NCBI GenBank assembly: GCA_000697665.1
Contig: KL197709.1
Span: 1,301,791 to 1,365,790 of the forward strand
DNA from: Jaapia argillacea MUCL 33604
Taxonomy: Eukaryota; Basidiomycota; Agaricomycetes; Jaapiales; Jaapiaceae
Direction of reading: 5' to 3'
DNA: 64,000 nucleotides
Positions within the stretch are counted from its first letter, which is position 1. Each line of letters begins with the position of its first letter. This document shows, in pieces, positions 11,063-22,361 of this stretch. A program made the translations under genes and the position numbers. The notes under the pieces are model-generated. The model was not told the DNA's origin. It saw only the letters and a list, made by a program, of their open reading frames with translations, and searched no databases.

Positions 11063-12333
11063 ATGAGCGTCGACGACGACACCAAGGCTCCTCAACAATC
11101 CGACCAGCCTCAGGCCTCAGAATCAGCGCCAAATGTCGTAGAAACTCCTCCGCAAGAGCCTGTCGATCGAGTACAGTTGTTGGACAAGGCTCGGTCGTTC
11201 TTGACGTCGCCTCAAGTCCGAGATCAAGATGTTTGGGAGAAACGGAAATTTCTCGTGGACAAGGGCTTGACAGAGCTCGAGATTGAGGGGCTCATGCGGG
11301 AGCTTGTGAGTCGATATCCTTAGCCCCGCCGCTCACTCCCATTGACGATGAATTAGCCTCCTCAAGTCCCCCAGGTTCCGCCTCGCACTTACCCCCAACC
11401 CACCCCTTCCAACCTTCCGAATCTTCTGGTTGGGATAGCAAGGATATTCTCCTGGGTAGCCGGTGGTTCCGCCGTTGTCTTGTTCATGTACTACGTGAGT
11501 ATTGTGGTGACCTCCGTGACCTCGCTCTCAGCCCATTACCGCAGAGATTCCTCCTTCCCCGGCTCACCCGATCCTTCCAAGCCAGACATGCACTGAGGAT
11601 GCATCACACAGGCTTGATGGAGAGACTAAACACCTCACTCACATCCCTAAAAGAAACCCAAACACAGACCTTCGCCGTCTTGCCCCAGCCCACTCCGTTC
11701 CAAGAGGATCCCAAGTACAAGGGTTGTCAAACTCTTGCGAAAGTCCTGGATACCACTGAAGAAGCTACCGATATCCCAGACTTCACTTTATTGCGCTGTG
11801 CTTTACAAGAAATAGCGGCACAGGGGCGCAAGCCCACAACTGAAGAGTTGTTTGCTGCATTAGAGGCCAAACTACCCCATTTGACGTCTGATGAAGGTCT
11901 CCAATATGAGGTACTCACTCTATCATTCACACTCAAATCCTTCAACGATCTAACTGGATCACCTGTCCCTCAGGAGAAACTATGGCAAACATTGACTACC
12001 CATCCCTTCTTCCATCACGAAGACGCGGATGGGAAGTCAACATGGTCATTCTCCCCACCACCCCCTCCGTCAGAACCTCCCTTACTCTCGTCTCTCAACA
12101 CCCTCACCTCCGCTCTACCCAAACCCATCGGGCAACAGACGAATCAATTCCAACACACCCTACAGACTCTATTCGACTTGACAGGGTACATCTCCACCCA
12201 AACATACTCCATCCCATCGATCTCTTCCCGATCGTCTGGGCTTAATGCCTCTGCCCACCTCACACCTGAAGAGGAGGAAGTTCGTAGGGAGATTCGGGCT
12301 TTGAAGGGTCTAGTCTTGAATCGGTTTGTCTAA
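11063..12333 (+). CDS. PEX14: Peroxin-14, peroxisomal import docking protein
   Basis: Docking subunit for the PEX5 cargo receptor at the peroxisomal membrane. Exon 1 holds the conserved N-terminal domain that binds the receptor's WxxxF/Y motifs: LLDKARSFLTSPQVRD, KRKFLVDKGLTELEIEGLM. A first intron leads to a Pro-rich linker (PPQVPQVPPRTYPQP) and a hydrophobic segment (SWVAGGSAVVLFMYY); a second leads to RFLLPRLTRSFQARHALR. A coiled-coil-like stretch follows (GLMERLNTSLTSLKETQTQT), then a less conserved C-terminal half to the stop at 12333. Start at 11063 is the only ATG before the conserved domain. The C-terminal part is longer on the helical side than I expect, but the order of domains is canonical. 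Divergent from the peptidase gene. Confidence 0.85.
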
Positions 12334-12880
12334 TCGTTTTCCAGTGTTCGTTTATTTCTGACAACGCCTCTCCAGCCGATCTTTCATGCCCACCATCCCA
12401 CGGGCAGCCAGCCACCCGTCAATCTCATCCACGGCTTAGGATAGCATGAACTCGTCGTATCTTATTCTTGTCATACCACTCTCAAATCACACTCTCACAT
12501 ACACTCAGCAGTACAATCGTGGGATTGTTATGTACGCTACTCGTTCCGAGCATACAGGGCATCTACAATTAACAGGTATAAAGGCTACAACATTATTCAT
12601 AAATAGTCCAGCACGTCATGAGTATCATAAGAACGTCTACAGAAATAAATGTCCAATCAGAGTACGAGCAGTGGGGTGAGGCAAGTGGTGGTCCGTGAAT
12701 CTACCAACAATCAAGCAACCCCAAAAACAAACGAGTGAATGAGGGTGGGATCTTGGAGGAAGTCGCAATGCGTGATGAAGCATGGTATATCGATACAATG
12801 GTTGGATAGTGCGAGTCAAAGTCTATGGTCATGGATATGTTTCGTATTTTGCTTTGTTTCTTTTGCGGAATTGTTTTCGC
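12334..12880. other. convergent 3' intergenic region
   Basis: Space between PEX14 (plus, ends 12333) and the GH16 gene (minus, ends 12881). AT-rich patches suit 3' UTRs. I see no exon. Confidence 0.5.
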
Positions 12881-15366
12881 TTAGCATTGGCCAAGGAAGC
12901 TATTCTTCGGCCAAGGCTGTCCATAATCACCCGTCCACGTCGTCAAGTTAGGATTCGAGTACGCCTCGAGATACCTATCATCCCGACGCAATTTAGCCAG
13001 ATCGAAAAGCCTCATAAAATAGGAAACGTACTGGTTGATATAACTCTCAGTCGGGTATGCCGTCGGGTTACAGCCAATGTTCGTCTGTCCTGTGGGTTGG
13101 TAAACCCTAATGTAATCCACGCGCATATGCACAGGGAAAGGGATATGCGCGATGTCAACGGCGCCAAAGTTGGTCGACATGCCGAGGTTGACGATGATGT
13201 ACTATAGACAAGCGATAGACGTAAGTAATCAAGGGAAACCGAAAAAGAGGAGGGAAGGGGAATGTACCATGGGTTCTTGAGGAACGGGTCTCGCAGAAAT
13301 TTGCACAGTAGGATCTGCACCCATTCCGGCTGCATTCAACGTCCAAGCAACCTTATTATCCGATACCCAAGTAATATACTAACAAACCCCAAACCGATCA
13401 GCTTAAAACCCTTCGGAATTCATCGGTGAAACATGACGTACGGCACCATCAAACCCAGGTTTATACTCAAACCCATAAACCGAATAACAACCACCATTGC
13501 CTTCATAACATTCTTGATTGGTAGTAGTAACAACAGACGTCGCTTGTTGTAGTGATGTCCCCAAGAATGTATTTTGAGTGCTTATAGATGGGTCGGCGAT
13601 AACTTCATTATCTGATGTGTTTTTCCATTGGTAATTTGGGTCAAATGGCTTCATCCCAAGTACAGCTCATAAGCTTCAACGAGTACCAAGGATAACCAAT
13701 ATGACTCACCGCCCATTGAGCAGACTGCGAAACTTGTCCAACTCCAGCTGATATCTACACCACAGAAGTATGTCAACTCTCTCTCCACACGCCAAAAATA
13801 AACAACACATACCTGAGCCTCAAAGATATCAATCTCAGGCGCCGACCTCCCCACAAATGTCCCATCGCTATGTTTAGGTCCCGGATGACTCTCCCCGGAA
13901 CATGTACATCTCGAAAGTCTCTGGCCAGGCAAGAACGAAAGGGCTCCTCCTTCAGTTGGGTCTCCGTCAATAGTGGCTGCTACAGGTTGACCGTTGAAGG
14001 TTTGGTTAGGGGCTGTTCCGACGTCACATGCATCATAGGTGTATGGCCACTATAAAACGTTACCGGGATGAGGACAAGTTTACAGAGAGGACGGGAGGGA
14101 GGGAACGTACCAGCCCTTCAAGACTAGCACCATAACCCGCACGACCGAGGTTTCCCATGGTCCAGATAGCAGGCCAGAGACCCACAACATTGTTCAACCC
14201 CGGGAGTTCAACGGACGTTTCGATATAACCGCCCGTAAAACAAAACTTGTTCCTATGATCCAGTTTTAACCATGGATTTGAGCAGGTTCAAGAAGAACGA
14301 CTGACCATGTCGCCATCATCCCTCCTTGGTAATTCAGTCCATGCGTTTCCTTCTGCGACAACGTCACAACAAGGCTCCCTCCTTCAGTCGTGATGGCAGC
14401 AGGGTCATACCACTCCATATTATTTGTTTCCTAATATCCAACTATCAGCACTTTCCAAAATGTCCATAACGTATACAAAGCACCTACCCAATAATGCAAA
14501 TCCACCGCCTCCCAATACGGATCGTCCCCCGGATAGAAAGTCCTTCCATCAACATTGAACTCGTCCGAAAAGACAAGTTCCATATCAGGTCCATTGTTCC
14601 ATGATGATTTTGTGTAGGCGGATTTAGGTGTATCATTGTCGATGAGGCCCCAATTTCCTGGCATCAAGGGAATCTGGATGACGTAATGTCAAGTAATGTA
14701 CAACGAGAGGCACGGAGGGAGAGAAAGGGACGTACCTGCCCACTGGCGTTGATACCGCCGAGGTTGTAACCTCCCAGACTGGATTGTTGGGCCGTGGTGA
14801 CGTAGTGAAGAATGGGATAAACCGCGCTGGTGATAACAAGGTGATAACATTCAATTCAGTCTCAAGACTCGAAGCAGCAAGAAAACAACTGACAACAACG
14901 AAATGATCCCAGCGCATAAGATGAACAAACACCCGGCATTCAACAATCCTCTTTGAGACCATATCCGATGCGGTCGCTTGGCCTCAGGTGCGTGAAGGCT
15001 ATCATCAGCTTCTGCACCCTCTATTTCTGATCCCCATAACCGCGGATCGGCTGGGAACGCAAACTGGAGAGAAAAGAGACATGTCAGCAGGACAATGGGC
15101 GACCAAAGTTTTGTTATACTCACTTTGTGTGCTATTGAACTCCGTCCAGAGGCTGTTTCACCATATGGGTTATCAGTCTACCAATAATCCAACCGTGTCA
15201 GTCCATCCACCTCACAGAAAATTCGAAAAAACAAACATACATAAAGGGAGCTGATCCGATAGTTCTCGGTGAGCAATCCCAGCGTCGAGGAAGCAGAGGA
15301 TCGTGATGCGGATGACCCAGGGTCACTATTCCTTGGAGACAACACCAGTCGCGGTATTGCAGTCAT
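12881..15366 (-). CDS. KRE6/SKN1-family GH16 beta-glucan synthesis protein
   Basis: Type II membrane glycoside-hydrolase-like protein needed for beta-1,6-glucan in fungal walls. The ATG at 15366 starts a Ser-rich cytosolic tail ([18 protein letters not shown]), followed by [11 protein letters not shown] and a membrane helix ([20 protein letters not shown]). The luminal part contains the SKN1 core: [84 protein letters not shown] and the GH16 catalytic motif PEIDIFEAQ with both acidic residues. The C-terminal part reads [14 protein letters not shown] and [15 protein letters not shown], the usual end of the family fold. About nine short introns. It acts in the ER/Golgi or plasma membrane. All key residues seem intact. 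Confidence 0.88.
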
Positions 15367-15864
15367 TATTGTGGTGGTGAGAGGTGGCAGGAGAGGAAAC
15401 AGGTCCAGTCTGGGTACTTGTGGAGTTCCTGCATCTCCGAAAATAATCCAAAGTGGAAAAGACGAGTCTGGTTTCGTGTCAACGGTGGAGAGGCGTGAAA
15501 GTGGAAGGCGTCACTGGTGTGTGATGTCACCGCAGAGGTATTCGGAAGAGTTCTCACGGCCCCAATCTGTCATTGTGGCGTTTCAGTCGATGATGGCCTT
15601 CAAGCTTCAAGTTCCTAAGCATTGTCATACGGTATACGATCCATCTGTTACTTGTTACACTGTCTCGATTTCGCCCTTGAGATTCCTTGCCAGAAACCAG
15701 AGGTGGCTAGCACTACTTTGAAGATCGTTCACTGTGGCAGGAGGCGCCGCGCAGACAACTTGAAATCTCGGCGAGGAATGTAATGATGACACGTTGGTCA
15801 ATATAGCTCGTTATCTCACTGCTCCGCGTCACCGCTCTGGTCTTCTTCGTCACTGATGCGTATA
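15367..15864. other. divergent non-coding region
   Basis: Between the GH16 start (15366, minus) and the hypothetical gene at 15865. No exon is convincing; presumed promoter sequence for the GH16 gene. Confidence 0.4.
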
Positions 15865-16501
15865 ATGGACCCAGTAATCACTTATCCGACGCTTATCAGC
15901 TCCACTCTCGGAGACAATCTCGCCATATCTGGGTGCACATCATCGCCAAGTTGGAGCTTGGCCTCCCTCGTCGTCCAGGACCAACGCACCCTGTAAAACA
16001 CGTTGCGCGACCCGATGGCCCGAATTTCTACCTCGAAAATAAGTGACAACCCTGCAACAACCATTTGTCCTGCACATACACACGGATCGTAGGTCGAGTT
16101 CCACGGTTTCAACCATCGAAGGCAATGTGGAGATCACGTCGACCGATTTTAGGGTTAGGGTCCTTCTCCCTGCCTTCCCACTTTATATTGCTCTGACCCC
16201 GAACCCGCCCTTCGTCCAGTCTGCCGTGCGAGGTATTCCCGCACCCACCCCAGTTCTTGCCGTGCCCCTACTGCGCACTTCCATCCCCTATGTTTTGCTA
16301 CGCTTCTTCCCCTTCCCTACCTCGTGCAACAGCCATGAGAACCCTGTACAAATATACTACCCGCATGCCGAACACCTTCGTGAGCTCCTTTACCTCGTGT
16401 CACAGCGATCAGAACCCGCCGTAGCCTCGTGTTCCAATACCGACCCTGGAATCACACTGACAGGCCTTCTTCGAGCTCCTAGGCCTTCCTCTCATGAATA
16501 G
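15865..16501 (+). CDS. Small hypothetical protein
   Basis: Family not recognised. Proposed exons are 15865-15992 and 16093-16501, with a 100 bp intron (GTAAAA...CGTAG) whose phase agrees on both sides. The product is about 180 residues: a first part rich in Ser/Thr (MDPVITYPTLISSTLGDNLA), then TVSTIEGNVEITSTDF, a hydrophobic Pro-rich middle and a C-terminus LTGLLRAPRPSSHE. No domain or clear membrane helix is assigned. The intron is longer than most here, and the antisense strand is also partly open, so this may be non-coding. It sits tail-to-tail with the gene ending at 16809. Confidence 0.35.
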
Positions 16502-16808
16502 ATATATCTCCACGACTATCAATAGCTCCTCGGCAAGTACTAAAATATATTGTACTTTCTCGTCGATCGACATGGTATGAACGACTAGGTATCAAAATGC
16601 GGTGGTAATGCGAATGAAAAATGTACAATTTCCGATGTTATATGCAGCTGCGTGGGCTGATGGTGAGATCATAGAGGTAAAACGATGTGACAACTGATGA
16701 AACTGCCTCTGAGGGCTAACGAATAAAAAAAGAGTGCCTGAACTTGCGTGAAAATGGCGAACGCAACCGATCACAGTCGACGAAAATGCTTATCGTACAA
16801 TCCCCCCA

Positions 16809-19473
16809 CTACAGATGGGCAGATATCCATCCTTCACTCGCTTCCTTCTCATTCCGCGCCTCTTCCAATTGTTGGTCAGCGTACAACACGTCCAACAGCG
16901 CAGTGAGCTCAGTCGCAGACGCTCCACCATCCTGGCGCCCAGCTGAAGGACCGCCCTTGGAACCCGCACCCACCTGGTCGGCATATTCCGCACCAGACGA
17001 TGGCGGGAGATTGATATCCGTAGATATGGGCGACAAACGCAGGTCCGTCTGCACATCAGAACAAGGCAGAGGGAAGGTCATGACAGTGGTTGTGAGTGGG
17101 GGAGAGAGACAGCAAACCGGCCTCGGAACCCGGGTCGGGGACTTCGAAGTTGACGCGCTACGAAGTCGGATGATACCAGAAATTCCCTTGGAAGGGGAAG
17201 AGGTCGCCTCTGATTCAGTTGAAGAAGATGGTGCAGGATCTGGTTCAGCTTGTGAGGAAGCACCGTCTTGATCGAGCCGTCGAGAATCGCGAGAGGATGA
17301 TCTTGCTGGTGGAGTGGCCGACTTTCGCCGACGGTCGGTGCCAGCAGAATTGGGCGATTTTGAAGAGGCCCGAATATCGTCCTGTCGACATGACAAACGA
17401 GACGATGGCCTGGATGGCGACGAAGCTGCCGCCACAGATGGGGTCGGTGGTTCCAAGCTCGAACGTCGCGCAAACACAGATGGTCCAGGAGCAACGTAAT
17501 CATGCGAAGAAGTCCGACCCTCTGAATCAGACCCACCACCATCGCTCACCACCCCTCTCCCCCTCGCTGCACCCGAACCAAGTTGTGACCTGACATAGTT
17601 ATACATCGTAGGATCCGAAAATGCTGTCCTGCTCCGGTGCAATACGCCCATAATCTCATCCAGACTGAGATCGCGACTCTGTAGACGATGTTCTCCGACG
17701 GTGGAGCCTGCAGTGGTGAAGGTTGATAAAGGGCCTGTCTGTGGGACGCGAGGATGGTCCTTGGAAGGCCCAGACGACGGTAAGGGTACAGCTGGAGAAT
17801 CGGCGAAGAAGAGAGAAAATGGAACTTGGGCGTGAACTGGTGGCCGAATTTTGAATCCATAGGCCATTTCCTGAGAAGCCTCTGACGGTCGTGGCATCTT
17901 CTTCCCCTCCTCCAAGCCGTCGGACGAATGGGAAACCCTAATGCCGACAGCCCCGCGGGCCCTCTCCTTCCGTTGGAGATCATCCACATGCTCCTTCTTC
18001 TGCGAAGACTCCCCCACTCTGCCCCCATCCAGCCGATTGAGTGCTCCGATGTGAGGCACGGGACCGAACTCGGTATGCCGGCGTGTGTGTACCATCCTCG
18101 GCATGCTATCCCTCCCCTTCCCTTTCGACAACTGACCTTCCTCCGCGCGACTCGAACTTCCAATTCCAAGTTCCACACTCCCTGATGACTGCAAACCCGA
18201 AGCGGGAGAAGGCGTCAACCACTCGCGGACCTTCGCCGCCCCTTCGCTAAAACGTCCCTGTTTCCTCGCCTTCTGCACTGCATGCATCGACAAATGCATG
18301 GCACCAGCCCGCTCTGGTTCGCCCATCATTCTCCGTATCAGTTCGGGCAACTCGACTTTGGCTTCGGACTCGCTCATCGCTTGCAAGTTTAGGGGAGTGT
18401 TACCATGGTACGATGGCGAGCGGTGTGGATGGAGAAAGTATGATGAAGTAGAGGGGTCGCTGAGAATGGGAAATGGAGTCTGCGGGGGCGGAGTGTAGCC
18501 TTCAGCTGTAGGAGAACGAATTCGAACCTGCGGAGGTAGGAGCAGGGGAGGTTTGGATGGGGGAGGCTCATTGGTAGGTTGCCGGCTTCGCACAAAGGTA
18601 ATGTGGGATTTCTCTTTGGCCTGTGGCGGTTCCAAGATCTTGTCTCCACCAATGACTTCCAAAGACTTTCTGGTCCTACTTCGTTTGCTGGATTTCGACC
18701 CGACGACATGAGGGTCAGCAGGTGTCGAGGCCTGATTCAGCTTCTCGGAAGTAAGGTTCTTCGAGTTGGTCCAAGTGGAGGGCCTACAAGGCGCATACAA
18801 GCGGGATTTGGTTCCATCTGAAGTCAAAGCGGTGTAAGAGGCGGAAAGGGGAGGTGGGGAGCGCGAAGGTTTCTTTTTCGGAGGAGAACGCGATAATGGT
18901 GTCGATAGGATCGGACTGGCGTGTTTTGGAAACCGAGTTGCTGACTGTGGCAGAGTTAGGAAAAGAGGGGGTGCATACAGTCAGAAACCATCGTTTGGTG
19001 ATAGAAAAGATGCATATACTGACATTTGTATCTGCGACGCAGGTCGCGGACTCCGAGGTGTTGAACAAGCTTTTCTCGTCAGGGTCGTTGAGAGTGACCT
19101 CAGTTGCGTCGCTCTAAAGTGAATTAGGACCACATTCCACGATTCAGACGGGCGAAAAGCGTACCTCGTAACCCGAGCTCTCTAAGGAAGCTTTATCTCC
19201 TCTACTCAGCTAGATGAATGCATATAAGCTGTGGATAACGATCAGAAGTGCGAAAGCAAAACTAACCGCAAATTCGCCCCGTGAAGGTGCGCGGTGGTCC
19301 AGACCAGTGTCAAGAACGGATAGTTGTGTGTCACGTTGATAATGATGGTCGTGGGGAGCAACGCAGGCATCCTCGCCCACCTCGTTGCCCATGATGTTGA
19401 CCGATGGAGCGAAGAAACGACTCGATGGCTCCTGGATTTCTCTGTTATTTAACGGATCGTTGAGAATCGACAT
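16809..19473 (-). CDS. Large disordered Ser/Pro-rich protein of unknown function
   Basis: Not recognised. The ATG at 19473 (MSILNDPLNNREIQ) begins a series of short exons: ending GEFA, LSRGDKASLESSGYE, SDATEVTLNDPDEKSLF. The phase then agrees into a long last exon of over 670 codons from SATRFPKHASPILST to the stop at 16809. Nearly all of it is low complexity: Ser, Pro, Arg and Lys blocks such as SRSPPKKKPSRSPPPLS, plus Pro-Pro runs. The most ordered part is KVELPELIRRMMGEPERAG with HAVQKARKQGRFSEGAAKV (helical), and a helical C-terminus TELTALLDVLYADQQLEE. Such proteins are often phosphorylated scaffolds or regulators; this is inference only. It is divergent from the SDR at 20157. Confidence 0.65.
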
Positions 19474-20156
19474 TCACATGTGGGGCAAAGATTGGGGATC
19501 TTCTACGATAGCAGACGGGGGATCGCGGTGGCAATGGGGATTGAACAGGTCTATAGTTGGGAATGGAAGCAATACGATTGACACTTACCTGCCAAAACCA
19601 ATGCGTCACACGTCTAGGAAAGGTTCCTGCACCCCATCGAAAGCGTCGAAGAGCAAGGGGAAACACTCCGCAGGTCGTCCGAGTATGCCAAGTACGGCGA
19701 GATTGGGCAACGAATTTCCTCGTTGGCTTTGGGGGAGCTTTGAGCTATAAGTCCTGCCAATGCACCCGAGATGGTCGGCTCTGCGCCATTTGGAAGTGCA
19801 TCGGCATCGGCCGGCTACAGTTAGTTAATACCAGACAATCACCTCACCTTTGAACCTACAAATGAAGTTCGGGTTTCTCTCAACAGGATGTACTGTACGA
19901 CCAAGAGGATGAAGGCAAAATAATGAATATCTTTTGCCTTCGAAGTTGTGGGGCCAGAAGCCCCCATCCTGATCGTTGTCGGTACCGAGGCTGGTGGAGC
20001 AGTCTGGGCAACCAAGTCCGCGCATATCCTGATATGGGAACCCCGCACATCGTGCAAAGTTCTTTGGCGCTGTCCAACATCACATTCTGAGGCAGGTCCT
20101 CGACATCATTCAATACTTTCGATTACTTTCCTCTTCTCTTCACATCCGTTCAAATA
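19474..20156. other. divergent non-coding region
   Basis: About 680 bp between the disordered-protein start (minus) and the SDR start (plus). No supported exon. A pyrimidine-rich run (about 20120-20150) precedes the SDR ATG. Confidence 0.45.
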
Positions 20157-21710
20157 ATGGCTAGAGAATCATACGAACCCTCTCCGATCTTTGACCATTT
20201 TGACGCAGACCTTGTCATCAAAGTCCTTGCACATACTCTTTTCAGTGAGCCTTTCAACTCCTCGTCGTTCGCAAAAAGCCTAACGTTTCCAGGCCCATTC
20301 TTCCTGTCTTTTATTCCCATATTCTACTTGTTCCAAGGATATGATGTTTACGGAAAGATCATCGTCAGTTCGACAGCCTATGTCGTGGCAGTTTCCCTCT
20401 TCTGTGAGTACGGACCGTGTCTTCTCTGATTCAGGGACGGCATCGAATGTGATTCGTAGGGGGAGTGAAATGGTATTCAAGATTATACCGCAACCAGGCC
20501 AGTCTCTTCTATGGCCCTCCACCTTTGGATTGGAGCGAGCAAATTGTGGTCGTTACGGGAGGTGAGGACTTCGGTTCCGTCCTTGCCTGCTTCCACTAAA
20601 GCCACGTTTCGCAGGTTCTTCCGGGATTGGTGAATTACTAGCAAACACTTTGGCAGTCAAGAACGTTACTGTCGTAGTTTTGGACGTGAAGCCCATCGTA
20701 ACTGAGAACTGTACGTCGTCACGCTTTTCATGGAAACCTTGCCCTGAGCCTGGGCCTTGAAGATAACATAACTTACTACAAATGTGACATATCAAAATGG
20801 GAGGAGGTAGAGGCGGTTTCGAAGAAAGTGGTAGAGGAGGTAAGTTCTGCAACTCACCTGAAGCTTCAGAAACATTGAACAGAACGACCTTCAGCTCGGC
20901 CACCCTACGATCCTCATCAACAACGCAGGCGTCGTTCAAGGAAAGCTTCTGTTAGACTTGACACCGGAGGATGTCAAACAGTAAGCTCGCCGACATGCAC
21001 CGTCTATCCCGTTCATCGACTAATTGGTAATTCCTCCCTATCAGAACATTTAATGTGAACCTTCTTGGACAGTTCTGGACGCTGAAAGCTTTCCTACCAG
21101 AGATGATCAAGCGCAACTGTGGACATATCGTATGTCATCATCGTCGATGCAGTATTTGCGCTAATCTGTCGATCTAGGTGACCATGTCATCTGTGATGGG
21201 TATGGTGGGTGCGGCGCAAATGAGTGAGTACTTCCCCCATGTCCTCAAATCTCACCACTCACCTTTCAACTTCCAGCCGACTACAACGCATCGAAGGCGG
21301 CATTAGTCTCCCTCCATGACTCCCTCCGCTACGAGCTCGACAAGCGCTACAAAGCACCCTCAGTCCGAACAACCCTCCTTCTCGCCGGACACACTCACAC
21401 TCCTCTCTTCTCCAAAGCTCACATCCCCCGCACTTGGATATACAACTTCCTCGTCCCCTCCCTTCCCCCAGTCGAAGTGGTGAAATCGGTCATCAGAGCT
21501 CTGGATGAACAACATTCATTTGTGATCAAGATTCCTTTCTACGTCCATTTGGTACCCATTGCGAGGGAGCTGCCGAGTTTTGCTAGGGACTTTTTGCAGT
21601 GGTTGAGTGGAGCGGATTGGGCTATGGAAGGGTTTGTGAAGGTTTCTGGGAGGAGGGATGAGGAGGGACCGGTGCCGAAGGAAGCTTTGTCCAGGGCTAA
21701 AGTGGATTGA
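20157..21710 (+). CDS. Membrane-anchored short-chain dehydrogenase/reductase
   Basis: Classical SDR of the retinol dehydrogenase / 17-beta-HSD11-like group, NAD(P)-dependent and likely on ER or lipid droplets. The N-terminus has hydrophobic helices (FFLSFIPIFYLF, IIVSSTAYVVAVSLF), followed by YGPPPLDWSEQIVVVTGG. The cofactor motif is TGGSSGIG; an acidic residue ends the second strand (VVLDVKP), favouring NAD. Then come NNAGVVQGKLL, the catalytic Ser in VTMSSVMGM and the Tyr-x3-Lys in DYNASKAALVSLHDSLRYEL. About seven introns of some 50-60 bp, all phase-consistent. The C-terminal extension (PFYVHLVPIARELPSFARDF) is hydrophobic, as in this group. Substrate cannot be read from sequence; sterol, retinoid or fatty-alcohol types are possible. 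Confidence 0.88.
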
Positions 21711-22361
21711 GGAAGCCCATTGTTCTACTTTATTGTGTTATCTAACTTGCCTTGTCTTATCTGACAAGCCTAATTTGGGCCGTGTGGCGTCCTGCCTGAT
21801 AGGCTCTCCTACCAACTGCACAGCTGTTGGTGGTGACTTCTGAGCATTCCGCAGGTCGCCAAGAGGAACAGCATACTTGATACCATCATGGACATGCAGG
21901 GGTGCGCCGGGAACGTCGTATTGTGCGTGAGTTGCCTCCTAGGTCCGACGCTCGAGCTTGTTCCACCTTTGTTCGTTTTATTGTCAAGTCAACGAATAAA
22001 CTCGAATAAAAAGAACAAGCAACTGAGACCGTTAGCTTTGAATTCAAGAGCAGGGCAACAAGCTGTTTTACTGTGGTTCCGTCCGCGTGTTATGGCTTTA
22101 GCTGCAACGCACCGCCGCAAGACAAAGGCACGGTCCCAACAAAGATCATTGCAGTGACAGGGCAAAGCGACGAACATTGATAAAGCCGGCATATTCGCTC
22201 CTTGTCTCTCTACCGTACACTGCTACCACTATCGTCCCTTCACGCGATATTCTTCCACTTCCACTCGCGAAGAATAACATACAAGTGCTCAGGGTCACTG
22301 CGCTATCATCTCGTAACGTCCCAAAATCCTCGAGGCCATTTACATACAAACCACCGCCAAG
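21711..22361. other. intergenic region
   Basis: No coding exon supported. It contains the 3' end of the SDR gene and presumably the promoter of the gene at 22362. Confidence 0.4.

Noticed and set aside
16744-17593. Open frames on the plus strand opposite the disordered protein
   Set aside because: Low-complexity Ser/Pro codons on the minus strand keep the complement open. The minus-strand frame is far longer and spliced in phase.
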